DNA of 64,000 nucleotides from Kuafuiihalomonas sp039024635 (GCA_039024635.1 JBCCQA010000001.1:124001-188000), one strand, 5' to 3'; shown: positions 26,153-34,387, numbered from the stretch's first letter. Numbers and translations: made by a program. The notes: a model not told the origin generated them from the letters alone.

Positions 26153-26407
26153 ATGAGGCACCTCATCTTCGCCCTTTTCTTTGCCGCACCGGCGGCGGCC
26201 CTCGCCCAGGAGGAAGCGCGAGAAGGCGACACGATCATCTACCAGCAGAAGACCGTCGTTAGCTTCGACGGCGACACCATCGATGGTGATCTCACGCGCC
26301 CCGACGGAGAGTTCATCGAGAGTCGAAAGCGGATCCGCCATAGCAACTTAATCAAGATCCGCGACAACTTCCGCATGCGTATCCTGCGCTCGGTTTCGGA
26401 GCTCTGA
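26153..26407 (+). CDS. Small secreted protein of the Glt-like cluster
   Basis: 84 residues from the ATG of a clear signal peptide (MRHLIFALFFAAPAAALAQ); an ATG nine codons earlier only adds a polar stretch. The mature part, IIYQQKTVVSFDGDTIDGDL followed by RPDGEFIESRKRIRHSNLI, is a strand-rich domain ending in a basic helix. Small proteins with this YxxKTxxxFxxxTIxGxLxxP pattern are typical companions of FHA/AgmX-tail genes in Myxococcota, from memory of such neighbourhoods. The FHA gene starts two bases after its stop, so the two are coupled. Confidence 0.75.
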   Translation: MRHLIFALFFAAPAAALAQEEAREGDTIIYQQKTVVSFDGDTIDGDLTRPDGEFIESRKRIRHSNLIKIRDNFRMRILRSVSEL

Positions 26408-26409
26408 AC

Positions 26410-28596
26410 ATGGCCCAGTCCATTCGCATCACTGTCACACAGGAGGGGCGCCCCATTCTCGACGAAGTCTTCGAGCGCGACGTGGTCAAGATCGGTCGTC
26501 TGGCTTCGGCCCACGTAAAACTCGAAGAGCCCAGCGTCTCTCGCATCCACGCAGTCATCGATACCTCCGGTTCGGACATGCAGTTGATCGACATGGGTTC
26601 GTTGGAAGGGACGAAACTCAACGGACAGTCGGTGAGTAAGGCCGGCGTCGCTCCCGGAGACGTGATCGAAGTCGGACCCTACACGCTGCGTGTCGAGGAG
26701 CCGCGGGTGAAGTCGGTGCCGCCCACGCCTCCCGAGCCTTCGGCCGACGTCGAAGAAGTCACCGAAGAGTCCATCCGCGGCGCGAAGCCGACCAGCGGAG
26801 AGCTTCGGGCCATGCCCGTCACCAAGCCGAGCTCGGACGCGCTCCCGCTGGACAGTCAGGAGCGGCCGAGCGTGGTTACCGTAGGACCCGCCCGCATCCC
26901 GGCTGGGCCGACCATCACCAAGCATCCACCCGTGTCCGAAGCGGCAGCGACCCAGCCTCCGGCTTCTCGTCGGAAGCCCGAGATTCCGGCCGCAGCTACC
27001 GTTCCTGCCGCCGCTTTTCGGGCCACCGTGTCGCCTTCGCCCTCCCTCTCGAAGGCGCCGGTCGAGCCCGCCCCCACGCCCGTCGTGCCGGCCGCAACGC
27101 CCGCGGTGCCGCCGCCTAACGCGGCCGCCCATGCTCAGACCGTCCCCGTCCAGCCCCGGACGCCCGTGGAGTCGAATCTAGCCAGCGACGACGTGGCGGA
27201 GACCGACCGAGCCCTCGAGATCAAGGCGCTCTGGGGAGGCAACACCGTCCTCGATTCGGTATCGGCCTTCGATCAGCCTCGGCTCTCGGCTGGCGACGCC
27301 CGTCAGGTGAAGGGCTGGGGGCCGTTTCAGAAGATCGAGCGCTGCGACCTGGAGATTCCGAGCAAAGGCCTGGGTCTCGAGTCCTTCCCCATCGCGAAGG
27401 CGAACGGAAGGGCGGGAGGCAGCTACGATCTCCAGTGGCCGGCTCAGCTCGGCGGACGAATCCACCGAGCCAATGGGCAGGTGATCGAGTTCTCGGAGCT
27501 GAAGGAATGGGGCGCGATCGTTGATGGGGACGATTCCAGCCTGGCTAGCTATCCGCTCAAACCAGCCGAGACCGTCGTGGTCGACCACGGCGCCATCTCG
27601 ATTCAGATGCGCTACGTAAAGCGCTCGAGTACGCCTCCGCTCCCTTTGGCGGAGCGCATCGACTACAACTGGCTCAACACCTTTCTCCTCGTCCTCTTCG
27701 CCCACGTCTTGGCCGTGACGGGCGCCTTGCTGAGTCCCCAGACCAACGCCCGACGCCTGGACGACATCGACCGTGCGGTCACCCGTTTCGCGCAGATGAA
27801 GCTGACCCCCGAGCAGCGCCGCAAGCAGAAGAGCCTCCTCGCCGATCTCAAGAAGGGCGAGAAGGCCGAGAAGTCGAAGGGCAACGAAGGCAAGATGGGC
27901 GGCAAGAAGGCCCCCAAGCGAGAGGCTCGCCAAGCGGTCAAGGGCAAGCCAAACGAGAAGGATCAGGCCCGAGCCGCGCTCGACAAACTCTTGGGCGCCA
28001 ATATCAAGGGTCAGGTTGCTTCGGTGATGGGTGCGCCTGGCTTGGGAGGTGAGCTGGAGAGCGCCATCGGCAACATCGCGGGTCGTAGAGTCGGCGACGC
28101 CCGTGGCTTGGGCGGTCTCGGCACCCGCGGTTCCGGACCGGGGGGCGGCGGGCTTTCGAGCACGAGCATTGGGCTGGGCGCCCTCGGGACCCGAGGACGG
28201 GGCGGCGGAGGTACCGGTGACGAGTTCGCGGGTGCGGGTTCGATCGGAAAGAAGAAGGATCGGGACATCAACATCTCTGCAGGACGCACGATCGTCATGG
28301 GTTCGCTTCCGAAGGAGGTCATCCGCCGAGTGATCCAGGAGAACATCGCGCAGATTCGCTACTGCTACGAGAAGGAGCTGACCCGGTCCCCAGGCCTCTT
28401 CGGCAAGGTCGCCACCGAGTTCGTCATCGGCGGAAACGGTCGGGTTCAGACCACCAAGGTCACCCAGTCGACTTTAGGAAGTCCGCCCGTCGAACGCTGC
28501 ATGATGCAGAAGATCAAGACCTGGCGCTTCCCGAAGCCGAAGGGTGGCGGCATCGTCGTGGTCAAATATCCCTTCGCTCTGAACAGCTCTGGTTGA
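26410..28596 (+). CDS. FHA-domain inner-membrane protein with AgmX/PglI C-terminal tail (GltG-like)
   Basis: 728 residues. The N-terminal FHA domain (KIGRLASAHVKLEEPSVSRI, then LEGTKLNGQSV; ~10-95) faces the cytoplasm and would read phosphothreonine. A Pro/Ala linker follows to ~240, then a beta-rich segment, one membrane helix (WLNTFLLVLFAHVLAVTGALL, ~415-440), a Lys-rich helix and a Gly-rich stretch. The C-terminal ~95 residues are the TonB-like AgmX/PglI tail (IRRVIQENIAQIRYCYEKEL, then GKVATEFVIGGNGRV, ending in FPKPKGGGIVVVKYPF). In Myxococcus, GltG and GltJ are inner-membrane parts of the gliding machine with such tails, which may transduce proton-motive energy to periplasmic partners. 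Last gene of the operon. Confidence 0.9.
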   Translation: MAQSIRITVTQEGRPILDEVFERDVVKIGRLASAHVKLEEPSVSRIHAVIDTSGSDMQLIDMGSLEGTKLNGQSVSKAGVAPGDVIEVGPYTLRVEEPRVKSVPPTPPEPSADVEEVTEESIRGAKPTSGELRAMPVTKPSSDALPLDSQERPSVVTVGPARIPAGPTITKHPPVSEAAATQPPASRRKPEIPAAATVPAAAFRATVSPSPSLSKAPVEPAPTPVVPAATPAVPPPNAAAHAQTVPVQPRTPVESNLASDDVAETDRALEIKALWGGNTVLDSVSAFDQPRLSAGDARQVKGWGPFQKIERCDLEIPSKGLGLESFPIAKANGRAGGSYDLQWPAQLGGRIHRANGQVIEFSELKEWGAIVDGDDSSLASYPLKPAETVVVDHGAISIQMRYVKRSSTPPLPLAERIDYNWLNTFLLVLFAHVLAVTGALLSPQTNARRLDDIDRAVTRFAQMKLTPEQRRKQKSLLADLKKGEKAEKSKGNEGKMGGKKAPKREARQAVKGKPNEKDQARAALDKLLGANIKGQVASVMGAPGLGGELESAIGNIAGRRVGDARGLGGLGTRGSGPGGGGLSSTSIGLGALGTRGRGGGGTGDEFAGAGSIGKKKDRDINISAGRTIVMGSLPKEVIRRVIQENIAQIRYCYEKELTRSPGLFGKVATEFVIGGNGRVQTTKVTQSTLGSPPVERCMMQKIKTWRFPKPKGGGIVVVKYPFALNSSG

Positions 28597-28632
28597 CCCT
28601 CCCCTGAGCGAGGGTTCATTGGTTCGACGACC

Positions 28633-29544
28633 GTGTCGGTTCGAGAGATCGTCGTGCTCGGCAGCGGAGCCGAGCGCGCCACGCCGGAGCGCGCCCTCCA
28701 TGGCTATCTGCTTCGCTGGGACGACGAAGGCATCATGCTTGATCCCGGGGAGGGCTCCCAGCGGCGCATGATCGGGGCCGAGGTCACCGCCACTTCTCTG
28801 ACGCGCGTCTTCTTGTCCCGCTTTCGCGCCGACTGTTGTCTGGGATTTGCGGGCCTGACCCAGCGCATCTCTCTCGATCGGGTTCCGCAGGCGGTGACCG
28901 TGTGGTTCCCCGGGGGGGGACGGGTCTACTACGATAGGCTCCGAAAAGCCTCGGTCTATCACGCCGCAGCTCGCCTCGATCCTTCGCCCATCGAAGGCAA
29001 AGGGCAGATCCACGCCCGCAAAGGCCTGAGCCTCATCGCGGCCCCGCTCATCGGAGAGCCGGAAGGCTATGGCCTCCGCCTTCAAGAGCCCGACGGTCGA
29101 ACGATGCTACCTGAGGCCCTTCGCGAGGCGGGCGTCGTCGGCCCCGAGATCAAGCGACTTCAGACCGAAGGTCGCCTCGATAAGGATGGCCGGACTATCG
29201 AGCTCGACGAGGTCAGCGTCTTCAAGCCCGGTCATTCCGTGGCCTACCTTCCCGAGACCGGCCTTGGTCCCTCTGTCGAGACGCTCCTCCGCGACGCCGA
29301 CGTCGCCCTCGTCCACGCCGGTCGCTCCGAGCCCACCGAGGGCGCGATGAGCGCGGCCCAGGTCGGCGAAGCGGCCCGTCGAGCCCAGACCCACCGCCTG
29401 GTCCTTACCGGCTTTCGGCCCGAAGGACCGGCCCCCGAGCAGCTCGAAGCGGAAGCAAAGGAGGCCTTTGGCGGCGAGGTCGGCCTGGCCTTCGACGGGC
29501 GCCGCATCCCCATCCCTCGGCGGGCCAAGGGCGCTCGCACGTGA
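28633..29544 (+). CDS. RNase Z-like metallo-beta-lactamase-fold protein lacking metal ligands
   Basis: 303 residues. The start resembles RNase Z (IVVLGSGAERATPERALHGY and MLDPGEGSQRRMIGA, like the 'DcGEgtQ' block). The metal motif THxHxDH reads SRFRADC at residues 62-68, so all three His are gone and only Asp67 remains. Further on, the HST and LTHFS blocks of RNase Z read GAMSAAQVGEAA and LVLTGFRPEGP, again without His. The fold is probably kept but tRNA 3'-end cleavage is not. The start is GTG. It overlaps the M50 protease start by GTGA, so the two are co-translated. It could be a pseudo-enzyme regulator or RNA-binding protein. Confidence 0.7.
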   Translation: MSVREIVVLGSGAERATPERALHGYLLRWDDEGIMLDPGEGSQRRMIGAEVTATSLTRVFLSRFRADCCLGFAGLTQRISLDRVPQAVTVWFPGGGRVYYDRLRKASVYHAAARLDPSPIEGKGQIHARKGLSLIAAPLIGEPEGYGLRLQEPDGRTMLPEALREAGVVGPEIKRLQTEGRLDKDGRTIELDEVSVFKPGHSVAYLPETGLGPSVETLLRDADVALVHAGRSEPTEGAMSAAQVGEAARRAQTHRLVLTGFRPEGPAPEQLEAEAKEAFGGEVGLAFDGRRIPIPRRAKGART

Positions 29545-30563
29545 TCAGACTTCGCATCGAGCTGGTCTTCGTTCTCGTGCTCGCCATCTCCTTGGCGGGC
29601 CTGCACTACGCCGAAGGCTGGCTCTTTGCGGTGATCCTTCACGAGCTGGCCCACGGCCTGGTCGCCCGGGGCCTCGGCGGGCGCGGTCCGGTCTTGGACC
29701 TTCAGCTCGGCGCGGGAGATGCCTACACGAGCGAGCTTTCCCGAGGCTCTTGGTGGGTGCTAGCTGCAGGTCCCGTCGTCAGCGTGGCCTTGGTCCTCTT
29801 CATGGTGGGCTTGCCCCTGGGGCCCCCCGCCGCAGCCTTGGGGGCCTTTCATTGGGCCCTCTTTCAGACGGCCCCCCACCCCTCTTCCGATGGAGGCGTG
29901 GCGCTGAGGCGCTGGATGAGGCCCGCTCTCGGAGAGCGGCGAAGCTTCCTCCTCTTGTCTTGGGCTTCGGGCGCGCTGGCCCTGCTCATCTTGGTCCTGA
30001 TGTGGCGAAACCTCGGGCCCCGGACGGTCGAGCCCTTGGTGCCCTGGGTCGCGGTCGCCCTCCTGATGGCGGTCTCGGAGTGGCCGGCGGTGGTTCACGC
30101 CGAGGCTTGGCAGGCTTGGCAGCGAGGCGAGGCCGCGCGAACCCTGGCTCTGGCCCGGCGTCCGGCGGGTCGGCGATGGGACGGGCTTCGTCGGCTCGGT
30201 CTGGAGGCCGCGATGCAGCTCTGCGATTCCGACGCGGTGGCGGAGCTGGCCGAAGGCCTCCCGACCCTCGAACCAACGATGCTCCGAGCCATCTCCTGGA
30301 TGCTTCAACGGGACGACGAACGAGGCGCTCGTTGGGCAGAGCGTCTGGTCGACTTGCTCAGTGCGGGGAGTCGCAGCTGCCAGGAGGCGGCGGATGCGGT
30401 GGCGGAGTTCGGCCTCTACGAGGCTCGGCGGGGGGCGCTGGACTCCTCCTTGGGTCTGTTCGAGCAGGCCCAAGCCTGGGGCTTCGAACGAGCAGAGTGG
30501 CTGGATTTTCGACCCGAGGTGCAGCCCCTTCGTCAGCATCCCCGATGGATAGGGTCAGCCTAA
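29541..30563 (+). CDS. Site-2-type (M50) intramembrane metalloprotease
   Basis: 340 residues. The zinc motif HELAH lies at 34-38 in a membrane helix (LFAVILHELAHGLVARGLGG). The third ligand Asp117 lies in APHPSSDGG, a variant of the NPDG motif of site-2 proteases. At least five hydrophobic helices form the membrane core up to ~185, followed by ~150 soluble residues of TPR-like helices (FGLYEARRGALDSSLGLFEQ). Site-2 proteases cleave membrane proteins such as anti-sigma factors. There is no PDZ domain. Its start is coupled to the RNase Z-like gene by GTGA. Confidence 0.88.
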   Translation: MIRLRIELVFVLVLAISLAGLHYAEGWLFAVILHELAHGLVARGLGGRGPVLDLQLGAGDAYTSELSRGSWWVLAAGPVVSVALVLFMVGLPLGPPAAALGAFHWALFQTAPHPSSDGGVALRRWMRPALGERRSFLLLSWASGALALLILVLMWRNLGPRTVEPLVPWVAVALLMAVSEWPAVVHAEAWQAWQRGEAARTLALARRPAGRRWDGLRRLGLEAAMQLCDSDAVAELAEGLPTLEPTMLRAISWMLQRDDERGARWAERLVDLLSAGSRSCQEAADAVAEFGLYEARRGALDSSLGLFEQAQAWGFERAEWLDFRPEVQPLRQHPRWIGSA

Positions 30564-30567
30564 GCGT

Positions 30568-30596
30568 TTGCGTGAAAGGGCCCCGACCGGTCATAT
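30568..30596 (+). promoter_or_regulatory. Possible sigma-70 promoter close to the start codon
   Basis: TTGCGT, a 17-base spacer and TCATAT resemble -35/-10 boxes. The -10 box ends six bases before the ATG at 30603 and no Shine-Dalgarno is visible, so a transcript starting at or near the ATG (leaderless) is possible. Confidence 0.35.
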
Positions 30597-30602
30597 GGGC
30601 CC

Positions 30603-30983
30603 ATGAGTCAGCCAACGCGACCCGAAGAGGAAGCGATCGGGCCTCGGGCCAAGGCCCTCGCCGGTGACGCGACGAAACAGTTCGTCGACAAGGCCAATGA
30701 GCGAGGGGCCGAAGGGATGTCGAGCGTGGGCCGCAAGCTCGGCGAGGCGGCCGAGTACGTAAGGAGTCGAGGCGCCGACGCGGCCGAGCGCATGAACGTC
30801 GATCCGAAGCACGCCGACTCGATGGCGGATCAGCTGCACGGCGCCGCGTCCTATCTTCAGGACCGGGACCCCAAGTCGGCCTTCGGGGACCTGGACGAGG
30901 CGATTCAGCGTCATCCCTACCGAGCGCTCGCGGCTGGTGCGGTATTCGGCTACTTGATCGGCCGCTACCTTCGGCGGGACTGA
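30603..30983 (+). CDS. YqjD/ElaB-like (DUF883-type) membrane-anchored protein
   Basis: 126 residues, mostly amphipathic helix (KALAGDATKQFVDKANERG, KLGEAAEYVRSRGADAAERM), ending with PYRALAAGAVFGYLIGRYL. That tail is a Gly-zipper membrane helix followed by Arg-Arg-Asp, the typical end of YqjD/ElaB proteins that tether to the inner membrane and bind ribosomes in stationary phase. The two following genes complete a YqjD/YqjE/YqjK-like trio. Confidence 0.75.
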   Translation: MSQPTRPEEEAIGPRAKALAGDATKQFVDKANERGAEGMSSVGRKLGEAAEYVRSRGADAAERMNVDPKHADSMADQLHGAASYLQDRDPKSAFGDLDEAIQRHPYRALAAGAVFGYLIGRYLRRD

Positions 30984-30986
30984 GGC

Positions 30987-31349
30987 GTGAGCGAGCGCCC
31001 ACTGCCCGACCTCATCGAGACTCTCAGCCGAGACACCCGGGCCTATTTGGACGCCGAGCTCGTCCGGGTGAAGCTGGAGGCCGAGCTGCGGGTCAAGCAT
31101 CTCGTCCGTACCTTGGTCGTGGCTCTTGTGGTGTTGATGCTGCTCGGGGTGTCGCTCCACTTATTCGCCACGGCCGCGGCCCGAAGCCTTCAGCCCTGGT
31201 TGGGTGGGACAGGGGCACCCCTCTTGGTCGGGGGCGTGGTGCTCGTCTTTGCGATGGGGGGTGCCTTCGTCGGTCTGAGGCCTCCGGCCCCACGAGCCAG
31301 CCTCCAAGCGCCGCCGGCCCGAAAGGAGCTCAGCGATGGAAACCGGTGA
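30987..31349 (+). CDS. YqjE-like/holin-superfamily inner membrane protein
   Basis: 120 residues with GTG start, three bases after the previous stop. An N-terminal amphipathic helix (LIETLSRDTRAYLDAELVRV) is followed by two membrane helices (LVVALVVLMLLGVSLHLFA; LLVGGVVLVFAMGGAFVGL) and a short basic tail. This is the layout of YqjE/phage-holin-like small envelope proteins. The trio order matches YqjD-YqjE-YqjK of enteric bacteria, a stationary-phase/osmotic-stress locus. It overlaps the next gene by 14 bases. Confidence 0.7.
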   Translation: MSERPLPDLIETLSRDTRAYLDAELVRVKLEAELRVKHLVRTLVVALVVLMLLGVSLHLFATAAARSLQPWLGGTGAPLLVGGVVLVFAMGGAFVGLRPPAPRASLQAPPARKELSDGNR

Positions 31350-31761
31350 TGGTGGATTGGGTGCGGCCACGGCCGAAGCGGCTCGCCGGCGCGAGAAGCT
31401 TCAGGCTTCGGCGGAAGCACTGCGGGACCGGGTCCAGGAAGACGTGAAGAAGGTCCAGGACGCCCGAGCGGCGGTGCGAGAGCGCGCGGTCCGCCATCGA
31501 TGGCCTCTCATCACGGTGGCCTTTGGCGTGGGCCTCGCCTTCGGTCGAAGAAGACGGCCCCGCTACGAGAAGGTCCCCCTCGCCCTCGACGCGCCGGAAG
31601 AACGGGCTGTTCTGATCGTTCGTAGCGAGACCACGGCTCCGGCCAAGACCACGCTTCTCGGAAGCATTGGAGGCCTCCTCATCCGACGGGCGGCGAGCTT
31701 TGCCGTCGACTGGGCGACGGAACGTCTGGAAGACGAGCTCAGGAAGCCTCCGCCACCTTAG
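31336..31761 (+). CDS. YqjK/DUF3618-like membrane protein
   Basis: 141 residues. An N-terminal helical, charged region (AARRREKLQASAEALRDRV) leads to a central hydrophobic segment (WPLITVAFGVGLAFG) followed by Arg-Arg-Arg-Arg, then a C-terminal helix. Similar small proteins close the YqjD/E/K stress operon. Its TAG stop falls in the left end of the inverted-repeat element, so the natural 3' end may have been set by that element. Confidence 0.6.
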   Translation: METGDGGLGAATAEAARRREKLQASAEALRDRVQEDVKKVQDARAAVRERAVRHRWPLITVAFGVGLAFGRRRRPRYEKVPLALDAPEERAVLIVRSETTAPAKTTLLGSIGGLLIRRAASFAVDWATERLEDELRKPPPP

Positions 31762-31945
31762 TGGACCGATTACAAAGCTCAGATCGTTTCCCGCCTGCCC
31801 TCGTCCGCCCTGGTGGCCCAGCGGCCTCCGGCCGCCCTTTCGGCTTCTCAGTCCTTGGGGCCCACCCAACTCCCTCCGAAGCTGGTCACTGGGACGGCCA
31901 ATGACTGGACGGGAAACTGATTGAACTTCATGACCGGCACACTAG
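31758..31945. repeat. Inverted-repeat element, copy 1 (188 bp)
   Basis: The ends are inverted repeats: 31758-31793 matches the reverse complement of 31910-31945 at 25 of 36 positions, both ending in TTTCCCG on the inner side and (T/C)TAG outside. The interior is GC-rich with internal stem-forming repeats. It shares most of its sequence with the element at 62223-62383 (for example GGGGCCCACC.AACTCCCT.CGAAGCTGGT). This copy carries ~30 extra bases after GGCCCAGC. It sits exactly between two convergent genes, and both of their TAG stop codons lie within its ends. No open reading frame is inside, so it is non-autonomous. Confidence 0.75.
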
Positions 31946-32223
31946 TCATACAACTTGCGCAAGCGGGAGCGACGCCGGCTGAGCTGACGACGGCGACGTT
32001 CGGCGGCCATCCTGGCTTCGAGCGTCGTCTCCGGATCCTTGTCGTGGGCGGCCCGGCTTTCGGGATCGATCAAGAGCTGGTAGGCGGCCTGCACCCTGAG
32101 GAAGACGAGCTCATCGCCGTCCGGACGGTCGGGGTGATGACGGCGCACCAGGGTGCGGTAGGCCGTCCTGATCTCTTCGACCGTGGCCGAGGGGCTGAGC
32201 TTCAGGACTGAGTAGGCGTCCAT
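31942..32223 (-). CDS. J-domain (DnaJ-like) co-chaperone
   Basis: 93 residues from ATG (MDAYSVLKLSPSATVEEIRT). It is a compact J-domain with the HPD motif (RRHHPDRPDG) that stimulates Hsp70 ATPase, followed by a basic tail (RRRRQLSRRRSRLRKL). There is no Gly/Phe or zinc-finger region, so it is a type III J-protein. An ATG 32 codons earlier would lie inside the upstream gene. The start overlaps the end of that gene by 22 bases. The TAG stop lies in the right end of the inverted-repeat element. Confidence 0.85.
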   Translation of the reverse strand: MDAYSVLKLSPSATVEEIRTAYRTLVRRHHPDRPDGDELVFLRVQAAYQLLIDPESRAAHDKDPETTLEARMAAERRRRQLSRRRSRLRKLYD

Positions 32224-33206
32224 ACGCTCGCTGCTCCTGCCATCCGAAGACGGAGCGTTGCTTCGGCCCGTCCCTTCGCCGGGATCCACACCGGAATGCG
32301 CAGGCCCTCGGTGTCCCACTCACCGTCGGCCTCCATCTCCAGCACCTGGCCTGCGTCTTCGGGATCCAGCGTGAGTCGCCAGTCGAAGGAGATAGGCCTT
32401 GGGCTCTCGTTCCTGGCCTGGAGCAGGTGGTGGACCGTGCCTTGATCGGCCTCTGAGCGCAGCTCGACCTCCACGCTTTCGAGATGGCCCACCTGGAGCT
32501 CTCCACTCGGGCCGGCACGTTGCTCACTCCGGCGCTCGCCCTCCACGAACAGCTCGACGCTACGGCCCGGACTGAGGCCGCTGTTGATCAGCTCGAGTCG
32601 TGGATGGGACCCGTCCCCGAGGCGCCAGACTCGACGAAGGCTTGCCGGTCGTCGTAGCTCGGTCTCGCCCAGCCACACCGGCTCGGCGTGGCGCAGCCGA
32701 AGAGGTCCGAGGTCTCGGGGCGGACGAACCTGCCATACGCCGGCCTCGGGTCGCCAAGGCGCCAGAGAGACTTCCGAGCGATCCGACTGAGCGGCGAGGG
32801 ATAGACCGATGGGTTCGCTTTCGGTCTCGGGAACCTCGACGAAGAGCTGTTCGCACTGCCAGTCGCTGCCCGAGCTCTGAACGATTCGGGTCCCCACTGC
32901 GTGGCGCATGAGCTCCCCCTCGATCGACACTCGGTCCAAGGCTTCGGCCTGAGCCCAGACCTCGTGATCGTGCAGCTCCAGCTCGCCTCGTCCCCGAAGG
33001 CGGGGAGGGATGCGGAGCGCAGCCTCGGCTTCGAAGGTCACGGGCCAGGGCAGGACCAAGTCGCCTTCCCGCAGATCGACCCGATGGCCGGCCGTAGGCC
33101 GGGCGCCCGGCCATCGATGCCAGCCGTCCGGGCACAGTTCGGCCCGCTGGGTGGTCCAGGCACCCTCATGTCCAAAGACAACTAACCGCATGTGGCGTGT
33201 ACTCAT
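32202..33206 (-). CDS. Conserved-looking protein of unknown function (partner of the next gene)
   Basis: 334 residues, strand-rich and with no membrane segment or signal. The composition is Leu/Arg/Glu-rich, with phrases such as RGELELHDHEVWAQAEALDR and RRVWRLGDGSHPRLELINSG. The C-terminal ~60 residues (QARNESPRPISFDWRLTLDP, KGRAEATLRLRM) read like an immunoglobulin-like or adhesin-type beta-sandwich. The ATG overlaps the upstream gene's stop (ATGA). No family recognised. Together with the gene above it and msrB it forms a coupled set. Confidence 0.7.
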   Translation of the reverse strand: MSTRHMRLVVFGHEGAWTTQRAELCPDGWHRWPGARPTAGHRVDLREGDLVLPWPVTFEAEAALRIPPRLRGRGELELHDHEVWAQAEALDRVSIEGELMRHAVGTRIVQSSGSDWQCEQLFVEVPETESEPIGLSLAAQSDRSEVSLAPWRPEAGVWQVRPPRDLGPLRLRHAEPVWLGETELRRPASLRRVWRLGDGSHPRLELINSGLSPGRSVELFVEGERRSEQRAGPSGELQVGHLESVEVELRSEADQGTVHHLLQARNESPRPISFDWRLTLDPEDAGQVLEMEADGEWDTEGLRIPVWIPAKGRAEATLRLRMAGAASVWTPTQS

Positions 33207-34387
33207 TCCGGACCCTCCGGGACCCGCACCGCATGATGTTCAGGGGGGCAGCTGACGGCGTAGCGAGTCGACATGCGCTCGGTACCTCCCTCGGACAGGT
33301 CGGCCCGAAAGTGGAGAAGGCCCCGGTCGAAGGCGGTATCGCGGGGCTCGAGTCCGTACAGCTCGACCCTGAGCTGAGGGTCGACGGAGCGAGGGATGGT
33401 CTCCAAGCAGCGCACCTGGGTCGGCTTGGATGCGCGGAGGCTCAGCTCGAGCTCGACCTCCCGCCGGGTCCCCTCACTCTGGGTGTGAAGAACGCGTCGG
33501 ACCGAAACCCGCGGGTCAGGGCCGAGCTCGAGGGCGCGAAGGGCGCCCGCAGGCCATCGGCTCAACCTGCGAACCATGGACCGACCGAAGGCCTCGATGC
33601 GCAAGGGTCCGGCGGGCATGCCGTTCGGCAGCGGACAAGGGCCGTTCCAGCGCAGCCTGGGAATCGGTCGTCCGTCTCGGTTGGGGACGACATCGCAAGA
33701 AGACGGAAGCGGCGTCGACTGCGTGTCCAGGCGAGCGCGTCCCCGTCCGTCGGGTCCAAGGAGCCAGCGTTTGGGTCGGAGGATGAAGTGCGCGCCGAGG
33801 GCGTCCGAAGGTTCAGGGTCAAGAAGGCGAGCCCCTTCCTCGGCGGGGCTGGGAACGGGAGGTTCGGATCTGCCGCGGGTCGCGCTCAGGGCGCCCAGCT
33901 CCGAGGCCACCGAGGTCCCATTCGGCGCCGGAGATGCGCCGGCCTCAGGGAGCCGGCGCGTGCGCAGCTCGAGCTGAGCGTGGTCTGGGTCGACGGGGTA
34001 CTGAAGCCAAAGTGCTGCCCAGGTCGACCAGTCCAGGCTTTCGTTCTTTTGAATACACTGGGATTCGCAACGCCAGCTTCCCCAGCCCAGTCGACCCTCC
34101 AACAACACGCAAACGGGGCCGGCCGCCTTCACGCTGAGGTCGACCCACAGTCGTTGGAGGCTCGGCGGCGCGCCGACGCTGGGCCGCTCACTTCGAAGGC
34201 CGAGGACCCGTCCCGTCAGGGCCCGAACCTGAAGTCCGTCCGGTGACAGACCATCGGGCGCCCCTTCGAGCTCCACGCTCCAACGCCCAGGGGAAGGAAC
34301 GACGCTTCGAGCTTCCAGAACACCGACCGCGCCGTTCGGATGGACCCGGAGCGTTCGCAGTCTCAGCTGAGCCCGCTCCCGTCTCAC
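33203..34387 (-). CDS. Unknown protein encoded between msrB and a paired hypothetical
   Basis: 394 residues with GTG start overlapping the msrB stop (GTGA). It is rich in beta-strand phrases (RLWVDLSVKAAGPVCVLLEG, LHFRADLSEGGTERMS), has Cys at CESQCIQK and CPLPNG, and no transmembrane helix or signal. Its C-terminal ~100 residues (REVELELSLRASKPTQVRCL) resemble the C-terminal half of the next gene's product in composition and strand pattern, which suggests the two may be diverged relatives or form a complex. No known family recognised. Confidence 0.65.
   Translation of the reverse strand: MRRERAQLRLRTLRVHPNGAVGVLEARSVVPSPGRWSVELEGAPDGLSPDGLQVRALTGRVLGLRSERPSVGAPPSLQRLWVDLSVKAAGPVCVLLEGRLGWGSWRCESQCIQKNESLDWSTWAALWLQYPVDPDHAQLELRTRRLPEAGASPAPNGTSVASELGALSATRGRSEPPVPSPAEEGARLLDPEPSDALGAHFILRPKRWLLGPDGRGRARLDTQSTPLPSSCDVVPNRDGRPIPRLRWNGPCPLPNGMPAGPLRIEAFGRSMVRRLSRWPAGALRALELGPDPRVSVRRVLHTQSEGTRREVELELSLRASKPTQVRCLETIPRSVDPQLRVELYGLEPRDTAFDRGLLHFRADLSEGGTERMSTRYAVSCPPEHHAVRVPEGPE

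Noticed and set aside
29468..30667. 399-codon plus-strand frame over the M50 gene
   Set aside because: Arg/Gly/Pro-rich composition typical of out-of-frame GC-rich DNA; the M50 frame has HELAH and the Asp-Gly motif.
33197..34246. 349-codon plus-strand frame opposite an unknown gene
   Set aside because: The minus-strand genes are joined by GTGA/ATGA overlaps to msrB, which supports that strand.
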